From Mesobacillus subterraneus (GTDB lineage Bacteria; Bacillota; Bacilli; Bacillales; Cytobacillaceae): DNA of 51,284 nucleotides. Both the position numbers and the translations under genes were made by a program. Of this stretch, positions 7,602-15,856 are shown piece by piece. Under the pieces are notes generated by a model that worked only from the letters and a program-made list of their open reading frames with translations, was not told the origin of the DNA and searched no databases. Positions within the stretch are counted from its first letter, which is position 1, and the number at the start of each line of letters is the position of its first letter. Where the stretch lies: contig NZ_JXIQ01000086.1 of the NCBI RefSeq assembly GCF_000934845.1, forward strand, positions 1 to 51,284. The letters run 5' to 3'.

Positions 7602-8051
7602 GTGATGAAAATACTTATGCTCAATGGTCCAAACTTGAATCGTCTTGGGAAAAGAGAACCGGGAATATATGGTGTCAGTACATTGAAGAACCTGGAAGAA
7701 CGGATGATTAACCTTGGAAAGGAAAGGAAGATGGAGGTAGTCTGTTTTCAATCCAATCACGAAGGGGAACTAATTGACAAACTTCATGAGGCTGAGGACA
7801 CTGAAATAGACGGAGTAATCTTCAATCCAGGGGCATTTACGCACTATAGCTATGCCATCAGAGACGCAATAGCAGGAATTACCTGTCCGGTGATCGAAGT
7901 ACATATCTCAAATGTTTACCAGCGGGAAGAATTCAGGCACAAATCGGTCGTTGCACCTGTTGCAAAGGGGCAGATTGCCGGTTTGGGGATTCTTGGCTAT
8001 GAACTAGCACTTGAAGCTTTTAAAAGAGAAGCAGGAAAAGAGGAGGAATAG
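7602..8051 (+). CDS. aroQ: AroQ, type II 3-dehydroquinate dehydratase
   Basis: The enzyme dehydrates 3-dehydroquinate to 3-dehydroshikimate in the shikimate pathway for aromatic amino acids. The opening LNGPNLNRLGKREPGIYG carries catalytic Arg18 and Tyr23. NPGAFTHYSYAIRDAI supplies the active-site Asn, and H101 sits in VEVHISN. At 149 residues it has the usual length for this dodecameric enzyme. Either GTG 7602 or ATG 7605 could be the start; GGGAG at 7588-7592 fits GTG slightly better. It is followed after 3 nt by the M24 peptidase gene, as in the B. subtilis yqhS-yqhT pair. Confidence 0.92.
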   Translation: MMKILMLNGPNLNRLGKREPGIYGVSTLKNLEERMINLGKERKMEVVCFQSNHEGELIDKLHEAEDTEIDGVIFNPGAFTHYSYAIRDAIAGITCPVIEVHISNVYQREEFRHKSVVAPVAKGQIAGLGILGYELALEAFKREAGKEEE

Positions 8052-8054
8052 GTT

Positions 8055-9116
8055 ATGGAAAAAATACAAAAATTGCGGGAAAGTTTCCAACGGCTTGGGG
8101 TGGATGGAATGCTCGTGACTAGCGAATATAATCGCAGGTATATGACAGGGTTCACTGGCTCGGCCGGGATGGTGTTAATCAGTGCTGACAAGGCGCTGTT
8201 CATCACCGATTTCAGGTATACAGAGCAGGCTGCCAAGCAATGTGTTGGATATGAAGTTGTGTTGCAAAAAGGGTTGATTCAGGATGAGGTTGCCGAGCAG
8301 GCTAAAAAACTGGGAATTAACAAGTTAGGTTTTGAAGAAAATCATGTTACCTATTCAGCGTTCAAAACATTCGATCAGACCATAGAAGCAGAATTAGTTC
8401 CTGTGGCGGATGAAATTGAAAAGTTACGCTTGATAAAGAATGATTCAGAGATTAAGATATTAAAGGAAGCAGCAGCCATCGCGGATGCTGCATTTACACA
8501 TATACTTGAGTTTATCCGTCCTGGAAGAACAGAGCTAGAGGTATCGAATGAGCTTGAATTCTTCATGAGAAAGCAAGGGGCAACCTCATCATCATTCGAT
8601 ATTATTGTGGCATCTGGCTATCGCTCAGCCCTTCCGCACGGAGTAGCAAGTGACAAGGTGATTGAAACAGGAGACTTCGTAACCCTGGATTATGGGGCAT
8701 ATTATAATGGGTATGTATCGGATATCACTCGTACAGTAGCGGTTGGAAATGCTTCTGATAAGCTGAAGGAAATCTATGATATTGTGCTTGAAGCCCAGCT
8801 TCGTGGTATGGCGGGGATCAAACCTGGCATGACGGGCAAGGAAGCGGATGCTTTGACAAGGAACTTGATTACCGAAAAGGGATATGGCGAGTATTTTGGC
8901 CATTCTACGGGTCATGGAATCGGTCTTGAAGTACATGAAGGCCCTGGCCTCTCATTCCGCTCAGACACTATACTGGAACCAGGTATGGTGGTGACGGTCG
9001 AGCCAGGAATTTATATTGCCGGCCTTGGCGGGGTTAGGATTGAGGACGATACGGTGATTACCCTTGACCATAATGAGTCACTGACACATTCTACGAAAGA
9101 GCTCATTATATTATAA
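8055..9116 (+). CDS. yqhT: M24-family Xaa-Pro peptidase (YqhT type)
   Basis: This dinuclear metallopeptidase probably releases N-terminal residues ahead of proline. Residues 1-130 form the creatinase-like N-domain (TSEYNRRYMTGFTGSAG). The pita-bread catalytic domain carries all five metal ligands, D212, D223, H287, E316 and E330, and the typical HSTGHGIGLEVHE segment. At 353 residues it matches the family. It is cytosolic with no signal peptide. It lies between aroQ and efp in what looks like one transcription unit, ending at the terminator after efp. EF-P itself contains proline, but a functional link is not shown. Confidence 0.88.
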   Translation: MEKIQKLRESFQRLGVDGMLVTSEYNRRYMTGFTGSAGMVLISADKALFITDFRYTEQAAKQCVGYEVVLQKGLIQDEVAEQAKKLGINKLGFEENHVTYSAFKTFDQTIEAELVPVADEIEKLRLIKNDSEIKILKEAAAIADAAFTHILEFIRPGRTELEVSNELEFFMRKQGATSSSFDIIVASGYRSALPHGVASDKVIETGDFVTLDYGAYYNGYVSDITRTVAVGNASDKLKEIYDIVLEAQLRGMAGIKPGMTGKEADALTRNLITEKGYGEYFGHSTGHGIGLEVHEGPGLSFRSDTILEPGMVVTVEPGIYIAGLGGVRIEDDTVITLDHNESLTHSTKELIIL

Positions 9117-9137
9117 GACACATTAGGAGGACAAATA

Positions 9138-9695
9138 ATGATTTCAGTAAACGATTTCCGTACCGGATTAACAATCGAAGTGGACAATGGTATTTGGCGT
9201 GTACTTGATTTTCAACACGTAAAACCAGGAAAAGGCGCTGCGTTTGTACGCTCCAAGCTTCGAAACCTTCGTACAGGAGCAATCCAGGAAAAAACTTTCC
9301 GCGCTGGTGAAAAAGTAGCGAAAGCCCAAATTGAGAATCGCAAAATGCAATACCTTTATGCTAGCGGAGATCAACATGTATTCATGGACAATGAGTCCTA
9401 TGAGCAAATTGAACTTCCAGGCGCTTCGATTGAATATGAGCTGAAGTTCCTAAGAGAAAACATGGAAGTATACATCATGCAATTTGGACATGAAACACTC
9501 GGTGTCGAATTGCCGAATACGGTTGAATTGGAAGTAACAGAAACAGAACCAGGTATCAAAGGAGATACTGCTTCTGGCGGCACAAAGCCTGCAACACTGG
9601 AAACTGGTCTAACTGTACAGGTTCCGTTCTTTGTTAACCAAGGTGATAGACTCATCATTAATACAACAGACGCTTCCTATGTATCACGTGCATAA
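9138..9695 (+). CDS. efp: Efp, translation elongation factor P
   Basis: EF-P binds between the P and E sites of the ribosome and relieves stalling at polyproline stretches. The 185-residue protein shows the KOW-like N-domain with K32 at the tip of the KPGKGAAFV loop, which is the residue modified in EF-P proteins. Two OB domains follow, including the C-terminal [19 protein letters not shown] signature. ATG 9138 follows AGGAGG. B. subtilis EF-P carries a 5-aminopentanol modification on the equivalent lysine. The modification here is not determinable from sequence. Confidence 0.96.
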   Translation: MISVNDFRTGLTIEVDNGIWRVLDFQHVKPGKGAAFVRSKLRNLRTGAIQEKTFRAGEKVAKAQIENRKMQYLYASGDQHVFMDNESYEQIELPGASIEYELKFLRENMEVYIMQFGHETLGVELPNTVELEVTETEPGIKGDTASGGTKPATLETGLTVQVPFFVNQGDRLIINTTDASYVSRA

Positions 9696-9702
9696 ATCAT
9701 TG

Positions 9703-9735
9703 AAAAAAACCTGCTGAAAAGCAGGTTTTTTTTAT
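9703..9735 (+). terminator. Terminator after efp
   Basis: AAAAAAACCTGCT (9703-9715), GAAA tetraloop, AGCAGGTTTTTTT (9720-9732). The symmetric A and T tracts could also serve the convergent rhodanese gene. Confidence 0.88.
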
Positions 9736-9776
9736 GCTCTGTTTCAAATATCTTTCAGTGTTTTCTAGAGGATTTC

Positions 9777-10139
9777 CTATTTCTCAATCTCAAATGTCCA
9801 CTCACTCAATCCGCCTGTCAGATTGTAGATACTCTTAAATCCGTTGCTTGCCAAAATTTTGCTGGCCTCTGTTGAGCGGTTGCCGCTATGACATACGACC
9901 AGATACTTTTCCTTTTGATCGAGCTCTGAGAGCATGCTATCGATGACTTGCAGCGGAACTAATTTTGCGCCGGGGATATGGCCAGCAGCAAACTCATCCG
10001 GTGTACGAACATCCAGCACCTGAACTTCGCCACTATCAATCAATTCTTTTGCCTTGTCGACTGAAACATCCGTATAAGAACCACCAGAACAGCCAGTGAT
10101 TAACAAGAAGAACAAGAATGCTACGAATAATTTCTTCAT
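9777..10139 (-). CDS. Rhodanese-domain lipoprotein
   Basis: The 120-residue protein has a lipoprotein signal peptide: MKKLF, a hydrophobic core and lipobox LITG-C17. It is predicted to be anchored on the outer face of the membrane. A single rhodanese domain follows (DVRTPDEFAAGHIPGA, then the active-site loop C83-H-S-G-N-R-S), a sulfur-transfer or sulfur-relay fold. The reverse-strand ribosome site AGGAGG is strong. It lies opposite to efp and spoIIIAA, in the slot where B. subtilis has yqhV, and probably follows the small gene at 10247-10399 on the same strand. Its sulfur donor and acceptor are unknown. Confidence 0.85.
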   Translation of the reverse strand: MKKLFVAFLFFLLITGCSGGSYTDVSVDKAKELIDSGEVQVLDVRTPDEFAAGHIPGAKLVPLQVIDSMLSELDQKEKYLVVCHSGNRSTEASKILASNGFKSIYNLTGGLSEWTFEIEK

Positions 10140-10246
10140 GATGAACCTCCTAAAAATACTTATAGAGGTATATTATCTTAAAAATCAAAAAGTGGATATA
10201 GACAAATTGTGTTAGGAGGAGATATTGATGAACTTGAAAAAATCAA

Positions 10247-10399
10247 TTACTCTCCGGCTCCTGGTGCTTTGTCCGTATTTTGATTGTTATTATACTTTGG
10301 GTCAGTCGATGGCGATTTACTCGGACTCCTTCCTCCTCCAAGATAAGTAGCGCGGTCTGCTCTTTGAACCTTCTGGAACTTCTGATGATCTTCATTCAT
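10247..10399 (-). CDS. Small hypothetical protein, 50 residues, polar and Gly/Asn/Pro-rich
   Basis: Read on the reverse strand, ATG at 10399 follows AAAGGAG by 9 nt and opens 50 codons to TAA at 10247. The product starts MNEDHQKFQKVQRADRATYL, then has GGGRSPSKSP, then an Asn/Gln-rich stretch, and ends KAPGAGE. It is very polar, has no membrane segment and is probably disordered. The composition recalls small spore or stress proteins of Bacillus, but I do not recognise a family. It is co-oriented with and upstream of the rhodanese gene. A 40-codon forward frame with a good AGGAGG (10228-10350) overlaps it antisense; both cannot easily be real, and this one looks more protein-like. Confidence 0.5.
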   Translation of the reverse strand: MNEDHQKFQKVQRADRATYLGGGRSPSKSPSTDPKYNNNQNTDKAPGAGE

Positions 10400-10505
10400 A
10401 TGGAACAACTCCTTTCCCTACTAGTTTTTTCATTGACAGCAAAATTTATTTGCTTTTTTCGGGTTAGAAAAATGGTGGTAGATCGGTCTCGATGGAATGT
10501 GCAGG

Positions 10506-10535
10506 TCATAAAGTGGTCAAGCAGGCATACATATT
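10506..10535 (+). promoter_or_regulatory. Sigma-E-like promoter for the spoIIIA operon
   Basis: TCATAA (10506-10511) and CATACATATT (10526-10535) match the sigma-E -35 (ATA core) and -10 (CATACA-T) elements, with about 15 bases between the cores. The B. subtilis spoIIIA operon is sigma-E dependent in the mother cell, which supports the assignment. Start of spoIIIAA is 29 bases downstream. Confidence 0.6.
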
Positions 10536-10563
10536 AAGTAAGCGAAAATCAGGAGGATCAATG

Positions 10564-11487
10564 ATGAATGATATCTTATCTTTTTTGCCGAAAAGGATTG
10601 CTGAACGGCTGAATGAAGTCCCTCCTAATGACATAGATGGAATCGAAGAGATTCGGATTCGGATCAACAGACCACTTGAAATAACGGTGAGAGGGAAACC
10701 AAACTTCCTTCCGTATATTGTTCATCCAGAGGATGCTGTCCAGCTGTTGAATAAGCTCGGACATTTTTCCATGTATACCCTGGAGGAAGAATTAAAGCGT
10801 GGTTACATTACTGTTGCTGGTGGCCATCGAGTCGGGCTTGCCGGAAAGGTGATTCTGGAAAATGGCTCTGTAAAAGCAATCAGGGACATTTCTTCTTTCA
10901 ATTTTAGAATCGCAAGGGAGAAAATCGGGATTGCAGATCCGTTGTTGCCATATTTGTACCAAAACAGCTGGAAACATACGATGATCGTCGGTCCCCCGCA
11001 AACTGGCAAAACAACCTTGCTAAGGGACATAGCTAGGATCATTTCAAGCGGTATTCCAGAAAAAAAAGTTCCGCCATTAAAAGCGGGCATTGTCGATGAA
11101 AGATCCGAAATCGCCGGATGTGTAAAGGGAGTTCCGCAGCTAACGTTTGGACCAAGGGTGGATATCCTAGACTCGTGTCCGAAAGCAGAAGGAATGATGA
11201 TGATGATCCGTTCCATGAGTCCAGATGTCCTCGTCGTCGATGAAATTGGCCGAAAAGAGGATGCCGAGGCGATACTGGAAGCTGTAAACGCAGGAATCAA
11301 GCTGATTATGACCACTCATGGGGAATCGCTGCTGGATATCCAAAAAAGACCAACCTTGAAACCAATTCTAGACATGGGTATTTTTGACCGGTTTGTCGTA
11401 CTTGGAAGAATTACTGGCCCTGGAACAATCATTTCAATTTGTGATGGGAGCGGGAAAGAAATCCGTCAAAAAGTGAGAGTGACATAA
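10564..11487 (+). CDS. spoIIIAA: SpoIIIAA, AAA-type ATPase of the SpoIIIA-SpoIIQ feeding-tube complex
   Basis: SpoIIIAA resembles the motor ATPases of type II/IV secretion. It sits in the mother cell at the base of the channel that connects it to the forespore during engulfment. Walker A is GPPQTGKT (residues 143-150), and a Walker-B-like DVLVVDEIGRKED follows. AGGAGG at 10551-10556 lies too close to ATG 10561, so ATG 10564 is preferred. This gives 307 residues, the same as B. subtilis. It is first of eight tightly packed genes; the next ATG begins immediately after its stop. Confidence 0.93.
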   Translation: MNDILSFLPKRIAERLNEVPPNDIDGIEEIRIRINRPLEITVRGKPNFLPYIVHPEDAVQLLNKLGHFSMYTLEEELKRGYITVAGGHRVGLAGKVILENGSVKAIRDISSFNFRIAREKIGIADPLLPYLYQNSWKHTMIVGPPQTGKTTLLRDIARIISSGIPEKKVPPLKAGIVDERSEIAGCVKGVPQLTFGPRVDILDSCPKAEGMMMMIRSMSPDVLVVDEIGRKEDAEAILEAVNAGIKLIMTTHGESLLDIQKRPTLKPILDMGIFDRFVVLGRITGPGTIISICDGSGKEIRQKVRVT

Positions 11488-12003
11488 ATGATAAAAATAA
11501 TGGGCGCGATATTGATCATCCTGTCAACGACCTGGACAGGTTTTGAAGCTTCACGGCATCTTAGCGAACGGCCCAGGCAACTTCGGTTGTTGAAATCAGC
11601 ATTGCAGTCGCTGGAAGCGGAAATCATGTATGGACACACACCTCTCCATGAAGCCTCGAGGAAGTTGTCTGAGCAAATGACGAAGCCGCTTTCCTGGTTT
11701 TTTAAAACATTTTCCAAAAAGCTGACTGAAACGGAGACCACAGTCCATATCGCATGGGAAGAGAGCTTAAGAGAAGTTTGGAACCTGACGGCCTTCAAAC
11801 AAGGAGAATTTGAAATTATGAAGCAATTTGGAGAAACGCTAGGTAGGCATGACAGGCATTCTCAGCAAAAACAAATTCTCCTGACGATTTCCCATCTTGA
11901 AAGAGAAGAAGCAGATGCTAGCGAGAAGCAGATGAAATACGAAAAAATGGTGAAGAGCATCGGCTTTTTATCGGGCTTATTATTAATCATCTTACTGATG
12001 TAG
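11488..12003 (+). CDS. spoIIIAB: SpoIIIAB, stage III sporulation protein
   Basis: The 171-residue protein, same length as in B. subtilis, has hydrophobic segments at both ends (about residues 2-18 and 150-170) and an amphipathic helical middle. It resembles the GspF-type platform proteins of type II secretion and would act with SpoIIIAA in the mother-cell membrane. Its start abuts the spoIIIAA stop, implying translational coupling. The ERPRQLRLL and ASRKLSEQM segments are typical of the family. Confidence 0.92.
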   Translation: MIKIMGAILIILSTTWTGFEASRHLSERPRQLRLLKSALQSLEAEIMYGHTPLHEASRKLSEQMTKPLSWFFKTFSKKLTETETTVHIAWEESLREVWNLTAFKQGEFEIMKQFGETLGRHDRHSQQKQILLTISHLEREEADASEKQMKYEKMVKSIGFLSGLLLIILLM

Positions 12004-12021
12004 CGTTTAGGAGGGGACAAG

Positions 12022-12228
12022 ATGGGTCTTGATGTGGATATCATTTTTAGAATAGCAGGCGTAGGTATAGTGGTAGCATTTTTGCATACAATTCTCGAAC
12101 AAGTAGGGAAGAAGGAATATGCCCAGTGGGTCACGTTGTTTGGATTCATCTATATCCTTTTTATGGTTGCATCTATTGTGGATGATCTTTTTCAAAAACT
12201 TAAATCGGTCTTCCTATTTCAGGGGTAA
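12022..12228 (+). CDS. spoIIIAC: SpoIIIAC, small two-helix membrane protein
   Basis: The protein has 68 residues with two transmembrane helices (about 5-25 and 38-58) and the conserved HTILEQVGKKEYAQWVTL loop between them. It follows AGGAGGGG after spoIIIAB. It is a membrane component of the SpoIIIA complex; its length equals that of the B. subtilis protein. Confidence 0.93.
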   Translation: MGLDVDIIFRIAGVGIVVAFLHTILEQVGKKEYAQWVTLFGFIYILFMVASIVDDLFQKLKSVFLFQG

Positions 12229-12242
12229 GGGAGGTCTCTGCG

Positions 12243-12632
12243 ATTGAAATTTTTCAAATAACAGGTGTAGCGTTGATTGCGACATTTCTGGCACTGATTG
12301 TCAAAGAACAAAAGCCGAACTTTGCCTTTTTGCTGATTGTGTTCACAGGAGCAGCTATCTTTCTTTTCTTGGTTGATCAAATCTATCAGATCATTGCCAT
12401 GATCCAGAAACTGGCTGCCAATGCTAGAGTGAATGTTGTGTACGTGGAAACGATCTTGAAGATCATCGGGATCGCCTATATTGCCGAATTTGCGGCCCAA
12501 ATCACGAAGGATGCAGGACAGGGTGCAATCGCCTCAAAAATTGAACTTGGCGGCAAAATCCTCATTTTGGCGATGGCCATTCCCATTCTTACGGTAATGA
12601 TTGAAACGATCATTCGTTTGATTCCAGGCTGA
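12243..12632 (+). CDS. spoIIIAD: SpoIIIAD, membrane protein of the SpoIIIA complex, probable AUU start
   Basis: The 129-residue protein reads (M)EIFQITGVALIATFLALI, with three to four membrane helices and the family-typical NVVYVETILKIIGIAYIAEF and KDAGQGAIASKIELGGK segments. The only ribosome site, GGGAGGT (12229-12235), is 7 nt before an in-frame ATT at 12243. No ATG, GTG or TTG exists in frame between the upstream stop and TTG 12273. Starting at 12273 would remove the first ten family-conserved residues and leave no ribosome site. I therefore place the start at ATT, as in infC. A substitution error (for example TTG read as ATT) is the main alternative. Confidence 0.85.
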   Translation: MEIFQITGVALIATFLALIVKEQKPNFAFLLIVFTGAAIFLFLVDQIYQIIAMIQKLAANARVNVVYVETILKIIGIAYIAEFAAQITKDAGQGAIASKIELGGKILILAMAIPILTVMIETIIRLIPG

Positions 12633-12659
12633 CTACCTGCTCGAAAGAGGTGAAAGAAG

Positions 12660-13859
12660 TTGAAGCAGCGTCTCCAGTTCCTCTTTGCAATTCTATTGTG
12701 CCAGTTATTTTTTTTTCTCCCAGATGTACAAGCTGTTGGGGAGGAACAAAAAACAACCCCAGTGATCAATCCGGACACAATCGCAAGAACCCAGCTTGAA
12801 GAATTGAATATCGATGAGCTTAAGCAGTTTTGGGAAGATATTACGACTAAATATGATGGGTATTTGCCAGAAAGTCAGAAAGGAAGCCTCTATGATTTTA
12901 TAAACGGGGAAAAGAAGTTCTCCTTAAATGGTTGGTTTAAAGGTATTATGAATTTTGCCTTTCACGAGTTCATTGTTAACGGGAAATTGCTGGGATCGTT
13001 GATTCTGTTAACTATTTTCAGCATGTTTCTTCAGGCTTTGCAAAACTCCTTCGAAAAAAGCACCGTCAGCAAGGTAGCCTATTCCATTGTGTTCATGGTT
13101 CTGATCATCATTGCGCTCAACAGCTTTCATGTAGTCGTTGAATACACGAATGACACCATCGGGACAATGATCCAGTTCATCCTTGCTCTAATCCCGCTGT
13201 TATTGGCATTGATGGCCACATCAGGGGGGCTGGTTTCAGCAGCTTTTTTTCATCCGATCATTCTGTTTATGATGAACACAAGCGGGATGTTCATTCAATA
13301 TGTCGTCCTGCCCTTATTATTCTTATCTACACTTCTGAGCATTGTCAGCATCCTGTCTGAGCATTATAAAGTCACCCAATTAGCAAGCATGCTCCGTAAC
13401 TGGAGCATCGGCTTGCTAGGAATCCTTTTAACCGTATTCCTTGGCGTCATTTCCGTTCAGGGTGCCTCAGCTGCGATAACGGATGGAGTGACTGTCAAGA
13501 CAGCAAAATTTATTACTGGAAATTTTGTTCCTGTCATTGGGCGGATTTTTACCGATGCAACCGATACGGTGATCAGTGCTTCTATGCTTTTAAAAAATAC
13601 AGTTGGAATAGCAGGAGTTGCTATTCTGCTGATGATCGCTGCCTTTCCGGCTGTGAAAATCCTCATGATTGCCTTTATCTATAAATTTGCGGCAGCCATT
13701 CTCCAGCCGCTGGGTGGCGGCCCGGTCATCACCTGTCTTGATACTATCAGTAAAAGCATCATCTATGTTTTTGCTGCATTAGGCATTGTTTCCTTGATGT
13801 TTTTTCTAACGATAACCGTTATTATTGCCGCCGGGAACTTAACGATGATGGTGAGGTAG
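12660..13859 (+). CDS. spoIIIAE: SpoIIIAE, polytopic membrane protein of the SpoIIIA complex
   Basis: TTG at 12660 follows AAAGAGGTGAAAG. The 399-residue product, the same length as in B. subtilis, starts with a cleavable-looking signal peptide (MKQRLQFLFAILLCQLFFFLPDVQA). A soluble stretch to about residue 85 is followed by six to eight membrane helices. The YTNDTIGTMIQFILALIPLLL and QPLGGGPVITCLDTISKS motifs are characteristic. It is a membrane component of the engulfment channel, spaced 27 nt after spoIIIAD. Confidence 0.93.
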   Translation: MKQRLQFLFAILLCQLFFFLPDVQAVGEEQKTTPVINPDTIARTQLEELNIDELKQFWEDITTKYDGYLPESQKGSLYDFINGEKKFSLNGWFKGIMNFAFHEFIVNGKLLGSLILLTIFSMFLQALQNSFEKSTVSKVAYSIVFMVLIIIALNSFHVVVEYTNDTIGTMIQFILALIPLLLALMATSGGLVSAAFFHPIILFMMNTSGMFIQYVVLPLLFLSTLLSIVSILSEHYKVTQLASMLRNWSIGLLGILLTVFLGVISVQGASAAITDGVTVKTAKFITGNFVPVIGRIFTDATDTVISASMLLKNTVGIAGVAILLMIAAFPAVKILMIAFIYKFAAAILQPLGGGPVITCLDTISKSIIYVFAALGIVSLMFFLTITVIIAAGNLTMMVR

Positions 13860-13871
13860 GGGGGGAGAGAG

Positions 13872-14501
13872 TTGGATTTTATAAAAGAATGGGTCACCAA
13901 TATTATCGTCTTCATTCTTCTAGCGACTGTACTTGATATGCTTCTGCCTAATTCAAGCTTCCATAAATATACAAAAATTGTAACTGGGCTAATTTTGATT
14001 GCCATCATTCTTTCTCCAGTTATGAAACTATTCAATACTGATATGGAAACAGTAATTGCAAATGTTGGCGAGCTCAACGGCCAGGAGGTTGATGAGATAA
14101 AAAGTTCAATAGAATTTCAAAAAAAAGAAATACAAGCCTCTCAGCATGCATATATTTTAGAAACAATGGCTGTCCAAATGAAAACAGCCGCAGAGGAGGA
14201 GTTGATGGAACAGCAAGGAATGGAGATTGCTCATATCGAGCTTGAAGTAAATGAACAGGATCAGCGGCCTTTCCCAGAAAACCTAAAGCATGTCATCGTT
14301 CAGTTGAGGAAAGCAGGGGATAAGGGAGTGGCTGTGGCAGTAGTAAGAGAAGTAAAAATTGATACGAATGCGCCTCTTCCATCAAAGCAATCCGCACAGA
14401 AACTAGCTGAACTATCTTCTCTTCTGTCAGAAAAATGGAATGTTCCTGAAAAGTCTATTCAGATAATGATAGAAGGAGGGAGTGAAGCGCATGGACAGTG
14501 A
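13872..14501 (+). CDS. spoIIIAF: SpoIIIAF, stage III sporulation protein
   Basis: The 209-residue protein starts at TTG behind GGGGGGAG. Two N-terminal membrane helices (about residues 8-25 and 33-52) are followed by a soluble domain of the ring-building type, placed between the two sporulation membranes. Its 3' end overlaps the start of spoIIIAG by 11 nt, consistent with coupling. Confidence 0.9.
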   Translation: MDFIKEWVTNIIVFILLATVLDMLLPNSSFHKYTKIVTGLILIAIILSPVMKLFNTDMETVIANVGELNGQEVDEIKSSIEFQKKEIQASQHAYILETMAVQMKTAAEEELMEQQGMEIAHIELEVNEQDQRPFPENLKHVIVQLRKAGDKGVAVAVVREVKIDTNAPLPSKQSAQKLAELSSLLSEKWNVPEKSIQIMIEGGSEAHGQ

Positions 14502-15150
14502 GAAAGGTCCGTTGAGCTGGCTGAAGAAACAGCTGAGCAGCAAGAATGGACCGCCGGCCAAGAAATCCGGCAAATACCAATACTTCTTAATTGTTGTCTT
14601 GTTTGGGGTAGCGATCATGCTAATCAGCAATCTAATCGGCGATCCGAAACCCGATATGGCTGTTACTGCCACGAAGGAAGCGAAGACAGAAGAGGATATA
14701 GCGGTATTCGGTCAGAAAAATTCAGCTGAGAACGATATCATTTCCAAATATGAACAAGCATATGAAGCCCAGTTGATCGAGATTTTGGAAGGCATCAATG
14801 GCGTAGGGGATGTCTCCGTTTTGGTGAACGTAGATGCTACTGAAAAGAAGATTTTAGAGAAAAATACCGTCATCCAATCACAGACGACCGATGAAACGGA
14901 CCCTGAAGGCGGCAAGCGCAAAGTCTTGGATGCATCACAAGATGAGCAGCTAGTCATCATCAAAAATGGGGAGAAAGAGGTGCCAATCGTTCTCGAGACA
15001 AAGAAACCTGAAATCAGAGGGGTGCTCGTCGTAGCGAATGGTGCGGAAAATATACAAGTGAAAAAATGGATCATTGAGGCAGTCACAAGGGCATTGGATG
15101 TTCCAAATCACCGTGTGTCTGTCATGCCTAAAAAATCTAAGGGGGAATAA
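14491..15150 (+). CDS. spoIIIAG: SpoIIIAG, ring-forming channel protein
   Basis: SpoIIIAG forms a large ring in the intermembrane space of the sporulating cell. The 219-residue protein has a short basic N-terminus, one membrane helix (about residues 29-46), then a soluble domain with the YEAQLIEILEGINGVGDVSVLVNVDATEKKI and PEIRGVLVVANGAENIQVK segments of the SpoIIIAG/YscJ-like fold. ATG 14491 is preferred over GTG 14482, since GGAGG (14475-14479) lies just 2-3 nt from the GTG. Confidence 0.92.
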   Translation: MDSEKGPLSWLKKQLSSKNGPPAKKSGKYQYFLIVVLFGVAIMLISNLIGDPKPDMAVTATKEAKTEEDIAVFGQKNSAENDIISKYEQAYEAQLIEILEGINGVGDVSVLVNVDATEKKILEKNTVIQSQTTDETDPEGGKRKVLDASQDEQLVIIKNGEKEVPIVLETKKPEIRGVLVVANGAENIQVKKWIIEAVTRALDVPNHRVSVMPKKSKGE

Positions 15151-15153
15151 TAG

Positions 15154-15699
15154 ATGTTGTTGAAAAAGCAAACAGTCTGGTTGCTGACGATGTTGAGTCT
15201 AGTGGTTGTCTTATCAGTGTATTATGTCACTGCACCAGAACAGCAGAAGTCTGATCTTGCAGCGGTTGATGAGAAGCAAGCCGAACAAAAGGAAACAATG
15301 ACGACTGAAACGAAAGATGGCACGACTGTGATTTCCGAAGTTGCGAACGATGAGAAGTTTGAAGCGCTGCGCATGAACCTGGAAGAACAGCGGACTAGAC
15401 AAAAAGAAGAGCTGCAAACCGTAGCAGCAACGACTGACTTGCCAGCAGAAAAGAGAAGTGAAGCAATCGATAAGATGAATCAGCTTGATGAGATTTCGCA
15501 AAAAGAACAGATTCTTGAAACACTGATTACATCAATGGGCTATGACGATGCACTAGTGCGTGCGGATGGTGAAAATGTCAGAATCACAGTAAAAGCCAAA
15601 GAACCTTCAGCATCTGCAGCCAATGAAATCATCCAGATGGTTCGCACAGAATTAGGTTCTTTCCAACCGGTAGCGGTCCAGTTTGATCCAGCAAATTAA
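15154..15699 (+). CDS. spoIIIAH: SpoIIIAH, forespore-facing channel protein that binds SpoIIQ
   Basis: The 181-residue protein has an N-terminal membrane anchor (residues 8-26), an acidic/coiled linker (about 30-110) and a C-terminal YscJ/FliF-like ring domain (about 115-181: LITSMGYDDALVRADGENVRITVKAKEPS). In B. subtilis this domain interlocks with SpoIIQ from the forespore across the intermembrane space. It ends the operon, with a terminator right after. Confidence 0.93.
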   Translation: MLLKKQTVWLLTMLSLVVVLSVYYVTAPEQQKSDLAAVDEKQAEQKETMTTETKDGTTVISEVANDEKFEALRMNLEEQRTRQKEELQTVAATTDLPAEKRSEAIDKMNQLDEISQKEQILETLITSMGYDDALVRADGENVRITVKAKEPSASAANEIIQMVRTELGSFQPVAVQFDPAN

Positions 15700-15709
15700 A
15701 TACATGAGA

Positions 15710-15739
15710 AAGGGAAGGCAAATGCCTTTCCTTATTTTT
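15710..15739 (+). terminator. Terminator of the spoIIIA operon
   Basis: AAGGGAAGGCA (15710-15720) pairs with TGCCTTTCCTT (15723-15733) across an AA turn, with one G.T pair, followed by ATTTTT. Confidence 0.85.
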
Positions 15740-15825
15740 GCAGTTTTTCGCTAAAATACCTGCTGTTCACATTTTTTTCAGAAAACAGTAAAATGGAGAA
15801 AGATGACCAGAAATAGTGTTAAATA

Positions 15826-15855
15826 TTGAATTTCCTCATGGTAATATCGTATAGT
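15826..15855 (+). promoter_or_regulatory. Sigma-A promoter of accB-accC-yqhY
   Basis: -35 TTGAAT (15826-15831), 18-bp spacer, -10 TATAGT (15850-15855). The expected start, near 15862, lies inside the FapR-like operator. Confidence 0.7.
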
Positions 15856-15856
15856 G

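Noticed and set aside
10228-10350. Forward 40-codon ORF with AGGAGG, remnant of yqhV
   Set aside because: The translation has no resemblance to YqhV and an odd residue mix, and it is antisense to a more plausible small gene. Left open in the findings.
10280-10537. Forward 85-residue ORF before spoIIIAA
   Set aside because: It has no ribosome site, runs through the sigma-E-like promoter, and opposes the 50-residue reverse gene.
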